A stretch of DNA of 44,909 nucleotides from Phycisphaerae bacterium (GTDB lineage: Bacteria; Planctomycetota; Phycisphaerae; Sedimentisphaerales; Anaerobacaceae). Within the stretch, counting starts at the first letter, position 1, and each line of letters begins with the position of its first letter. Position numbers and translations under genes: made by a program. The stretch spans positions 1 to 44,909 of the forward strand of contig JAQTMR010000017.1 in assembly GCA_028714255.1 (NCBI GenBank), given 5' to 3'. This document shows, in pieces, positions 34,076-41,516 of this stretch. The notes beneath the pieces are model-generated. The model was not told the origin of the DNA, made no database searches, and saw only the letters and a program-made list of their open reading frames with translations.

Positions 34076-34648
34076 TTAACTGTCCTGGGTCTTTCTTACA
34101 AAAACCGACAAACTCATATTCACCTGATGGCTGGAACTATTCTTGTCCGCGCGAGTTATCGAGAAACCATCCACAAAGATAACCGGCTGATGTCTTTCCA
34201 GGGCATTCAGCAAAGCGGCAAACTGGTTAAAATCCGCCGCCAAAAAGCTGACATCAATGCGATTCTCGGATACGCATTTATCAGACACCACAGCGGTTCT
34301 GCCGTCATCCTTTTTAGTATCGATGTTAAACGCAGAAACCTGTTTCCCGCCGGCAATTTGACTTATATCGAACGTCAAATTAGCTGAATCTTCGAAATCA
34401 ATAACGAAGTCCTTCAATTTGTCCCGCAACTGCTGAATCTGCTCGGTCAACTGAATTTTGGTTTCCTTCTCTGTCGCCTTTAGTGCGGAGCTGTATATCT
34501 GCTTTTTCTCTGTGAGCTGTGCTTCGAGCTGTTTTTTGCTCTCTTCCTGCGGAGCCAGCACAAACATATAGACAAGGAAAAGCAGCGCGGCAGAGCCTGC
34601 CCATGTTAAAATCACTTTTATAAAATATTTTTTGTAAATCGATTTCAT
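34076..34648 (-). CDS. pilO: PilO, cluster B
   Basis: The 190-residue protein has an N-terminal membrane helix (about 12-30), a long coiled coil (about 35-80) with KKQIYSSALKATEKE, and a periplasmic ferredoxin-like domain (about 90-190; DVSFLAADFNQFAALLNALERHQPV is typical). It pairs with PilN in the inner membrane and holds the PilP-secretin connection. It starts 11 bases after the PilN stop. It is distantly similar to the cluster A PilO (1516-2103) in architecture. Confidence 0.82.
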   Translation of the reverse strand: MKSIYKKYFIKVILTWAGSAALLFLVYMFVLAPQEESKKQLEAQLTEKKQIYSSALKATEKETKIQLTEQIQQLRDKLKDFVIDFEDSANLTFDISQIAGGKQVSAFNIDTKKDDGRTAVVSDKCVSENRIDVSFLAADFNQFAALLNALERHQPVIFVDGFSITRADKNSSSHQVNMSLSVFVRKTQDS

Positions 34649-34659
34649 AAAAAAACCCG

Positions 34660-35301
34660 TTATAACTCCGGTTTAAAAATACAATCTATCTCGTAAGAGA
34701 CGACACTCTGGCCCTCGAAAGTACCCGACTTCTGCGAAACTATGATGTCTTCGAGCCTCGGAGCAAGCAAAGCGGAAAGGCGAAGACGGTCCTTAAAATC
34801 CCTGACAGCTTCGTCATTGTCACTCTGCGGCCTGCCGCTAACACTCATCCGCAGCGTCCTCACAGGAACACTAATCTCAACTGTTTGTGCGGGGTTATCC
34901 TTCTGGGGAACCTTTTTGTTCACAGTGTGCTGTCTTACCTCGAGGTTGGTCAGCACCATCGAACTGGGCATATTCTCCGCCAAAATTGCCAGAACAGGCG
35001 ACCATTGAGTATGTTCGCTGATAGAAGAAAAAACTTCCGACAAACAGCTATCTATATTGTTTTTCTCCGCCTCGAACGACTTTTGCATCTCCACAGCGTC
35101 CGACAAGGTAACGATGTATTTATCGTAATTAACTATTTCCTGCTTCGCGACTTTGATGACAATCCTGTTGCTCACATAAAAACCGAGCATTACCAACGCG
35201 ACAAGAACGGGCATTGCAAATGCCGCGCCGACAACAGCCGCTCCCCAGGGTCTGTTCTTAGGCGGAATCCCGCGTCCTTTTAATAAATCTATTGTAAACA
35301 T
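34660..35301 (-). CDS. pilN: PilN, cluster B
   Basis: This 213-residue protein has a short cytoplasmic start (FTIDLLKGRGIPPKNRP, where the PilN N-terminus binds PilM), one membrane helix (about 24-45), a coiled-coil stretch and a periplasmic domain with LSEVFSSISEHTQWSPVLAILAENMP and VSGRPQSDNDEAVRDFKDRL, the PilN ferredoxin-like fold. It begins 1 base after the PilM stop, so the pair is probably coupled. In cluster A the same domain is fused to PilM. Confidence 0.82.
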   Translation of the reverse strand: MFTIDLLKGRGIPPKNRPWGAAVVGAAFAMPVLVALVMLGFYVSNRIVIKVAKQEIVNYDKYIVTLSDAVEMQKSFEAEKNNIDSCLSEVFSSISEHTQWSPVLAILAENMPSSMVLTNLEVRQHTVNKKVPQKDNPAQTVEISVPVRTLRMSVSGRPQSDNDEAVRDFKDRLRLSALLAPRLEDIIVSQKSGTFEGQSVVSYEIDCIFKPEL

Positions 35302-35302
35302 A

Positions 35303-36358
35303 TCAGATTGACCTCATCGCAAGACCTGCCGCTACCGCCATTGCGGGACCATTTTTCGCAAGAATGTCCCGGCAATTCTGGTCCCCGTCACAGGGTATTT
35401 TGTCAAACGGATTCCACAATACTGTTTGGACGGGAAGACGGCTGTCCAACAACTCGACAAAACCTTTGGCCGAGGCAAAACCACAAACAAATATTTTTTC
35501 AACAACAGCCGATTTCTCCTGAGCCGTGTAGTAACGCAACGTTTCAGTTATATCGATAACCAATCTCCTGCAGGCCTTGGCCAAACTGTCACCAAGCTCC
35601 ATTTGGGGTTTTTCCGAATCTTCACAGCCGAGCAAGGCCCTCTTGACAGTCTCGGCTGAAACATCTTTGTCCCTTGCAATCTCTTCAACAATTTCCATCC
35701 CGGCGTATGCTATATCGCGAATAAACGGCGAAGCATTCGCTCCCTTTATTGCAAGGGTCGTGTAAGAGCTGCCTATATTCAATATAGCCGTTGTTTGGCC
35801 GGATTTGGCTTTATCATATTCGCTAAAGCAATTCAAAAGCGCCAACCCGTCAACATCCATCAAAACACAATCAAGATTAACTTCCCTGGCAAGCTGTCTC
35901 TTTCTTTCTATCAGCTTATTCGTCGCCGCTACTAACACGCCGCAGACACTCTCTTTGCCGTTAGGAATCACCTGGTAATCAACGGCACTGTCGTCAATGT
36001 TGAACGGGCAAACCTGTGCGGCTTCAAGCAGTACCGCTCCGTGGAGTTCTTCAGAAGGCATGGATGGAAATTTGAAATAGCGCACCGCGACTTCCGGGCC
36101 GCATACGCCGCAAACAGCCAGCCGGGACTGAGCACCAGCCAATTGAAGACATTCACTAATCGCCTTGACGGTGTTGGCCGTCCTTTGCTTCTGGTCATCT
36201 CCCACGCCATTGGCAACATCAGCTACACCGGCCGCGGTAACAACGTACCCATCATCATCCTTGCGCAACTGGATTATTCTGACCGCAGAAGAGCCGATAT
36301 CAAGACCCAGAACCTGCGTCTCCTCAAGATTAAGCAGCCGTTTAAAATCCAAGCTCAT
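35303..36358 (-). CDS. pilM: PilM, cluster B
   Basis: The ATG at 36358 (ribosome site GGAAGG, 4 bases) gives 351 residues. It is an actin-like ATPase with intact phosphate-1 (GLDIGSSAVRI), phosphate-2 (LNIGSSYTTL) and adenosine (VCGFASAKGF) motifs. PilM is the cytoplasmic partner that binds the N-terminus of PilN and relays to the assembly motor. The well-kept ATP motifs contrast with the degenerate ones of the cluster A fusion. It lies 400 bases downstream of the PilX-like gene, so it may start its own transcription unit. Confidence 0.9.
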   Translation of the reverse strand: MSLDFKRLLNLEETQVLGLDIGSSAVRIIQLRKDDDGYVVTAAGVADVANGVGDDQKQRTANTVKAISECLQLAGAQSRLAVCGVCGPEVAVRYFKFPSMPSEELHGAVLLEAAQVCPFNIDDSAVDYQVIPNGKESVCGVLVAATNKLIERKRQLAREVNLDCVLMDVDGLALLNCFSEYDKAKSGQTTAILNIGSSYTTLAIKGANASPFIRDIAYAGMEIVEEIARDKDVSAETVKRALLGCEDSEKPQMELGDSLAKACRRLVIDITETLRYYTAQEKSAVVEKIFVCGFASAKGFVELLDSRLPVQTVLWNPFDKIPCDGDQNCRDILAKNGPAMAVAAGLAMRSI

Positions 36359-36783
36359 AAAACCTTCCATTCAGACTTTTGGGGCTTTGTAAAAAATCTT
36401 AAAATAACGTTTCCAACCTCCTTGTTTTCCCACAATACAGTCATAATCCAACTCTGAACGAATAACACGTATTTGTTCATCGGCTTAAAAAAGTGGACGT
36501 TTTACTTATAAATTACCGCACGCTGGTTCCGCAGGTTATAGCTGTGGTTTTATCGCGTGAAGTCCTATAAGTATTGGAGGTTTAGGTAGCAGATAAAGAT
36601 TTTGAACATTTAGCAAGCTACGATTGCATCAAAGCTTGTAAAATCGAACGGATGCAAAAGATTTGAAGATGGTTTTCAAAAGATTATCGGTCGTGATGTT
36701 CGATAGGGTATGGCGGCAAACCCGCCATCACACAACCAGAGGTGGGGCAAGCCCCACCCCGGATATAAGAATGTTCATACCTG
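36359..36783. other. intergenic region with two tandem GC hairpins
   Basis: There is no gene in this stretch. Two strong stems follow each other: TGGCGG (36711-36716) with CCGCCA (36722-36727), and GGTGGGGC (36741-36748) with GCCCCACC (36751-36758). The second is of the common REP-like type. Upstream of them is GTCCTATAAGT (36562-36572), also found at 6940. The hairpins could end transcription of the PilX-like gene or mark a REP element. Confidence 0.5.
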
Positions 36784-38355
36784 TTAATTCGATGACACTT
36801 CCTGCCAGTCCGTCAGTCCGGCAAAAATGCTTCCCGCACCCCTCGGCAGTCCCGGAGGCTGCGTAGCCTGGGTACGGACCCGGTCATCATACTCAATTTT
36901 CATCTGATAATGCTTGATAGACCGGGTTTCTGTCGAACTTAGGTTTTCTCCTGTTTCAGAGTCAACCCATTTGCGGGTCTTGGGGTTATAAACAGCCGGC
37001 CTGTATTCACTACTGCTGCTTCTGCCCCATCTGCTATAGCTAACCTTCTCATACCAGTCCCGCTCAATCGAAACGTTATTCAACGCGGAAAGGTTACCCT
37101 TAATTGTAAACCCAGAGTCAGGCAGCATTAACTTTTTCCCGATAGGGTCGGTATTGTAAAGAAAATCATTAGCTGCAAACATCATCGCCGAGAAGACGGC
37201 CATATTCCCATAACCCGGGTCGCCGAAATAGATGTTGCCCCCGCTGACCAACTGGCCCGAACTGTTATACTTGCCCAGAGCAACTATGCCAAGCATATCT
37301 CTGTTGTTGTCCTTGTATTCCAGGTTGTCACAAATATGGATATTGCCCGTGGCTACTATTGTCGCTTTTCCTTCCATTTTAAAGCCGTATGTTGGTTTGC
37401 TGTGAACCCAAACATCACCGTCAACATAATAGACTCTGTCAACGCCTGCGTTAAGAGGCGTATCCCCCGTACCCGGGCCGCCGGTTTTGAAGCCGCTGGA
37501 TGGCTCGAAGAAAAAGTCGTCGCCGGCCGTGGTGTCACATTCATCATTCCTATCGGAAGGATTCTTTATAAAAACGTCCCGCAGCTCACTGCTTTGCGGC
37601 AGGGTGCCTCTGCTAACACCTGCGTCTGTAAAGATTTTGCTCACATTATGCGTATTATTCACGCTGTAGTTCATACCAACCAAATCGGGAGAAGGCTGCG
37701 GGTCGGCGCTTTCAGCTACTCCGCCGGAAACAGACGCCCTGTCAAAGATACTGACATCGCCGGTAGCTTCAATATCTCCATTGAGACCATAGTCGTTAGG
37801 CCATGGTGCCGGCTTGATACTGCTTTCTTCGTATAAAGCGGCATCACCATTAACAAATATATTTCCGTAAATCGTGTCTTTGCCGCCGATGCCGTCTCTA
37901 TTGGGATTACCTTCACCCCTTAACATAAACGTCCACCCGTCCCCGCCAAAACCGCCTGCGTATATACCGCATTCGTATGGAGGAGCAAGAAATGCCACGT
38001 CCACCCTTACGCTTTTCTGCTGGCCAGCCACTGTGCCGGTCGCGATAGCATAAGGAGGGTCTGCGTCGGCATAATAATCAAGCCGGTAGGTACCTTCTCC
38101 TAAAGTTGTCTCGCCGATGTCTTCGAGTTGTCCTGCCTGCAGCCTTGCGGAGAATATCGCCATTCCCGCTTCAGCCAGATAAAACGCCTTGGTCTGCTTA
38201 ACTGTATTCTGGGTCAATAGTACCTCGCTATTGGCCACGCTAAGCACGGAGAAACCCAGAATGGTAATAATACAGGCCAAAATTAACGCTATAATAAGCG
38301 CCATTCCTTTTCTCGTCTTACGCAAATAGGCTCTGGATTTTGATATTCTTTTCAT
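36784..38355 (-). CDS. large PilX-like protein with extended passenger, cluster B
   Basis: The 523-residue protein starts with a basic leader, a membrane helix (about 18-40, MALIIALILACIITILGF) and the LAEAGMAIF motif of the PilX N-terminal domain. The rest (about 100-523) is a long Gly/Asp/Asn-rich passenger with repeated short segments (DTIYGNIFVNGDAAL; YYVDGDVWVHSKPTY; GNIHICDNLEY; GGNIYFGDPGYGN), which look like a beta-solenoid or polymer-forming fold. PilX is normally about 160-200 residues, so this is a pilin-type protein with a surface passenger. The stop lies after the hairpin region, and the PilW-like gene is 6 bases upstream. Confidence 0.82.
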   Translation of the reverse strand: MKRISKSRAYLRKTRKGMALIIALILACIITILGFSVLSVANSEVLLTQNTVKQTKAFYLAEAGMAIFSARLQAGQLEDIGETTLGEGTYRLDYYADADPPYAIATGTVAGQQKSVRVDVAFLAPPYECGIYAGGFGGDGWTFMLRGEGNPNRDGIGGKDTIYGNIFVNGDAALYEESSIKPAPWPNDYGLNGDIEATGDVSIFDRASVSGGVAESADPQPSPDLVGMNYSVNNTHNVSKIFTDAGVSRGTLPQSSELRDVFIKNPSDRNDECDTTAGDDFFFEPSSGFKTGGPGTGDTPLNAGVDRVYYVDGDVWVHSKPTYGFKMEGKATIVATGNIHICDNLEYKDNNRDMLGIVALGKYNSSGQLVSGGNIYFGDPGYGNMAVFSAMMFAANDFLYNTDPIGKKLMLPDSGFTIKGNLSALNNVSIERDWYEKVSYSRWGRSSSSEYRPAVYNPKTRKWVDSETGENLSSTETRSIKHYQMKIEYDDRVRTQATQPPGLPRGAGSIFAGLTDWQEVSSN

Positions 38356-38361
38356 CTTGAC

Positions 38362-38820
38362 TCACCCCCCGTAATTACGCATCATCACTGTTGAGACAAA
38401 ATGTGCTTGCGATTCATCCTGTTTCAACTTGAGGTCTATCGTTACTTCATTACCCTGCACATTAAATTGCAAAGCTTCCAGCTTATCGCTTATAACAGTT
38501 TGAGGCTGTTGCCCAATCTGATACCGAAGCTCATTAGGCCCCACTTTGGAAAACACTACGTCGCCTCCGCTGCCGCCGAATATTCTCAGCGCCGAACCGG
38601 CGGATTCCGTCTGTGCGGATGTCGCCGATTTAATGGAATTGCTCATCCTAAGCATAACATAAGAAGCATCTCTCTGGAGATTCACTTTTTTCCAGGCTTC
38701 ATTCCAAAATCCCTGACCGGTAAACAGGACTACACCGACAGCCAAAATCACAATAGCGCTTACCATCATCGCTATCATAAGCTCTAAAAGAGTAAAACCT
38801 TTTTGTGATTTTCTATTCAT
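38362..38820 (-). CDS. PilW-like minor pilin, cluster B
   Basis: From the ATG at 38820, 152 residues with leader MNRKSQKG and then FTLLELMIAMMVSAIVILAVG, the prepilin site (Gly at -1, Phe at +1, Glu at +5). A mature domain with VNLQRDASYVMLRMSNSIK fits the PilW/GspJ type, in which the helix leads into a large beta-sheet. A TTG 33 bases upstream is in frame but unneeded. The gap of 19 bases to the PilV-like gene suggests one transcript. Confidence 0.85.
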   Translation of the reverse strand: MNRKSQKGFTLLELMIAMMVSAIVILAVGVVLFTGQGFWNEAWKKVNLQRDASYVMLRMSNSIKSATSAQTESAGSALRIFGGSGGDVVFSKVGPNELRYQIGQQPQTVISDKLEALQFNVQGNEVTIDLKLKQDESQAHFVSTVMMRNYGG

Positions 38821-38839
38821 TTTCGTAGAACTAATCCAT

Positions 38840-39220
38840 TTACTCTGGAGCAATAATTGTAACCAGGCTTACATTGAACCCGCTGCCTGGCGGCCCCCAG
38901 CTAACGGTAACCGTAACCTTTTTATATAATGAGCCGACGTTCTCTATGACTGTATTTGTAGCATAGGAAACACCCTCTAACGAATAGCTGCTGCTGCCGC
39001 TTACCACTGCGGCATAATCGCCGCCTTTTAACTGCTCTAATCTCTGTGTTGCCAACTGGGCAGCTGCGCGATAATTTTTCTGCTGATTAATCTGCCCCCT
39101 GCCGACAGCAAAGAGAAATGAGGTTCCCACTATGACGATTGTAACAATTAAAGCAGCTATCATCGCTTCGATTAGAGTAAATGCCGCTGCAGACTTGCGT
39201 TGCCTAAAGGTCATATTCAT
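38840..39220 (-). CDS. PilV-like minor pilin, cluster B
   Basis: About 126 residues from ATG 39220; in-frame ATGs at 39235 and 39214 are also possible. Leader RQRKSAAA then FTLIEAMIAALIVTIVIVGT gives a type III prepilin site with Ala at -1 and Glu at +5. The helix QKNYRAAAQLATQRLEQLK is the PilV/GspI pattern. Three small pilins (major, PilV, PilW) and a PilX-like protein together fit a minor-pilin priming set, as in type IV pili and type II secretion. Confidence 0.83.
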   Translation of the reverse strand: MNMTFRQRKSAAAFTLIEAMIAALIVTIVIVGTSFLFAVGRGQINQQKNYRAAAQLATQRLEQLKGGDYAAVVSGSSSYSLEGVSYATNTVIENVGSLYKKVTVTVSWGPPGSGFNVSLVTIIAPE

Positions 39221-39612
39221 CCCCGCTTTCGTCATCACAAAAAACATCCTGTATTGCCATCAAGCAATTCGCTGTAATTTATATAAAAAACACAGGATGC
39301 AGGCTAAGAACTTTCCCCCTTTGCCTTATGTAAAGTATACACCCGAAAACCATCAAGGCAAACTTGCCTTGAACACCTCGAATATTATTAATCCTGCATT
39401 TGGTTCAGAATATAAAAACCCTCTCGCCGTTATCGGACTCGCAGGGATAGGTAAATCCGCCTTTGTCTCTTTTCAGGCATTTAAAAATCAGGATCGGAAA
39501 CACAAAGCCTATCGGTCTTGTCCCGTCCCCTCAACCGTTTTCAAATGTCTGCATAGGGCATCTATGCAGACGCCGGCTTCAAACTAAATAAACAATTGAC
39601 CAACAGCAAACA
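39221..39612. other. intergenic region after the major pilin gene
   Basis: About 390 bases without a recognisable gene between the major pilin (upstream on the minus strand) and the minor pilins. An open plus-strand frame has no family features. No strong hairpin with a T-run was seen, so expression of the minor pilins might need its own promoter here. Confidence 0.4.
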
Positions 39613-40005
39613 TTATGGTGTTTCCGTCCACGTACCCGCCTGACTCAGCACAATCTGGGAGGGTGTGGTGATGCCTGTACCTGCGGTAGCCGTAACCGTG
39701 AAAGCTATTGGGTCAGAGGCGGTTATCGCCCACGTGAAATTGGCTGAGGTGAAATAGGTACCGTTCAAATCACTGGACGAAAAACCCAATTGCGCCAGAG
39801 TGGGGGTGCCAATAGCAGCACTGCCTTTCTCGGCGACATAGGCGCGTATAGACGTCGCTATGGTGCCCATAATCGCCTTTCCCTCGGACCACTTGGCTGA
39901 ATCAATTCGGCCCCTCATAAGCGGAATCGCCACCGAAGCCAGAATACCGACGATGAGAATGACCACCATCAGCTCTATAAGAGTAAAACCTTTCCTGCCT
40001 TTCAT
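39613..40005 (-). CDS. major type IV pilin-like protein, cluster B
   Basis: The 130-residue protein has a classical short leader, MKGRKG, then FTLIELMVVILIVGILASVAIP, with Gly at -1 and Glu at +5. The helix is followed by AKWSEGKAIMGTIATSIRAY and a beta domain rich in Thr, Ala and Ser, with no Cys, so no disulphide loop. It should be the main fibre subunit. The ribosome site AAGGAG is perfect, 8 bases before the ATG, in line with high expression. A hairpin lies 53 bases upstream of the ATG. Confidence 0.92.
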   Translation of the reverse strand: MKGRKGFTLIELMVVILIVGILASVAIPLMRGRIDSAKWSEGKAIMGTIATSIRAYVAEKGSAAIGTPTLAQLGFSSSDLNGTYFTSANFTWAITASDPIAFTVTATAGTGITTPSQIVLSQAGTWTETP

Positions 40006-40057
40006 TTTAACTTCTCCTTAAAAAATGTTTCTAATTAACTTAATTATCTTTTTTACA

Positions 40058-40076
40058 CGAAAGCGAAGAGCTTTCG
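40058..40076 (-). promoter_or_regulatory. hairpin between platform and pilin genes
   Basis: CGAAAGC (40058-40064) pairs exactly with GCTTTCG (40070-40076) around a 5-base loop. No T-run follows on the minus strand (TGTAAAAAAG), so it is more likely an RNA-processing or stabilising stem ahead of the highly expressed pilin than a terminator. Confidence 0.4.
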
Positions 40077-40171
40077 ATTTTACGCTACGTCTATCGGCCA
40101 AATTCATTAGCGACTGTATCAGTTTTTCTATCTTTTAACCGCCTGATTCATCCCTCCGCGAATGAATCGGG

Positions 40172-41383
40172 CTAATGCGCCATGTCCGACATCGTGAAAA
40201 TCGGCAGATACAGCGCAAGAACTACAACCAGCACAATCGCTCCAACCGTTACAATCATTATCGGCTCAAGCATACTCGTCATTACGGTTATCGCCGAATC
40301 GACCTTTCGCTCGTAATGGGCGCTGGTCCTTTCGAGCACCGCGGATAACGAGCCGCTTTCTTCACCGACGCGTATCATTCGGATGACCATATTGGGAAAA
40401 AAGTCAACCGCAGCCATACTCAAAGATATGCTCAAGCCTCCGACAATACATTCCCTGGCTCTTGTTATGGATGATTTTATAATATCGTTATTAGTCATAC
40501 CGGCGAGAATATCGAACACGTCAAGCACCGAAACGCCCGCCGAAACCAATGTTGACATCGTTCTGCAAAACGTCGAAATAAACGCCTGCCTGATTATTCC
40601 GCCAAATATAGGGTTGGAGAGTATGAGTTTGCTGAAGAAATGATGGCCCCTTTTCGTCTTGGAGGCAACGATTACTGAAACTGTCAGCAGAAGAGCGCCG
40701 CCTATAATGTAGAGGATATTATCGTGCAGAATATCATAAAACCCCATAAAGCCGCGGGTAAAGGCGGGCAGCTTACTGCCAATCTGGGCAAATATAACAC
40801 GGAATCGCGGAATAATAAAAGCCATTATGAATATGACTATCAGCACTATGAACACTAACACAAAAATAGGATAGATAATCGCCCCTTTAACTTTCCTTAC
40901 CAATTTATCCCGACCGTCAAAATGCTCCGCGAGCCTCCGCAGCACTTCAGGAAGATTACCGCCGGTTTCCCCGGCTAATATCATCGCGCACGACAACTGG
41001 TTAAAAACCTCCGGAAATTCCGAAACGCTGCCGGAAAAAGTCTCGCCTTTATTCATCTTCTCCAAAACCTGACGTAACACCTCTCGAAGGTGCTGATTTT
41101 CCACGTCTTCAATAATGGCCTCAAGCGCCGCAGGAACAGCGACTCCTCCCTCGAGCATTGTCGTCAACTGCCAATAAAGAGCTGCCGAATCCGAGGATTT
41201 GATATGCCTGCGCATACTTATTTGATGCTTCTTGGGAGCATCCATAGCAATCTCGCAGACCGAAACCGGAGTAAAGCCCTGTTCACGAAGCCAGCCAAGT
41301 AAATCATTCGAGGAATTGGCCTCCTTGAAGCCTTCCTTTCGCTGGCCCGACGAATCACGAGCAATATATTTATAGCCTTTCAT
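40172..41383 (-). CDS. pilC: PilC/GspF inner-membrane platform protein, cluster B
   Basis: This 403-residue protein has the family layout: a 50-residue N-domain (YKYIARDSSGQRKEG), a first T2SF domain (about 65-190, LYWQLTTMLEGGVAVPAALEAI), a membrane segment (about 170-195), a second segment (about 218-240) and the second T2SF domain (about 270-395; FCRTMSTLVSAGVSVLDVFDIL). The last membrane helix is at about 375-397. It organises the inner-membrane platform and couples to the PilB motor. Ribosome site: AAGG, about 8 bases. The gap to PilB is 133 bases, longer than between cluster A's homologues, which overlap. Confidence 0.95.
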   Translation of the reverse strand: MKGYKYIARDSSGQRKEGFKEANSSNDLLGWLREQGFTPVSVCEIAMDAPKKHQISMRRHIKSSDSAALYWQLTTMLEGGVAVPAALEAIIEDVENQHLREVLRQVLEKMNKGETFSGSVSEFPEVFNQLSCAMILAGETGGNLPEVLRRLAEHFDGRDKLVRKVKGAIIYPIFVLVFIVLIVIFIMAFIIPRFRVIFAQIGSKLPAFTRGFMGFYDILHDNILYIIGGALLLTVSVIVASKTKRGHHFFSKLILSNPIFGGIIRQAFISTFCRTMSTLVSAGVSVLDVFDILAGMTNNDIIKSSITRARECIVGGLSISLSMAAVDFFPNMVIRMIRVGEESGSLSAVLERTSAHYERKVDSAITVMTSMLEPIMIVTVGAIVLVVVLALYLPIFTMSDMAH

Positions 41384-41516
41384 TTATAAGACCTTACCAA
41401 AACCGCTTGATGCTTATGCTTATCATTAATTTATGCCTTATCATTGCCATATATCCTCGGCATCCCAAAACCTCGAGTTCAATGAAAAACCGAAGATAGA
41501 CTGCCCCCTCGCCATC

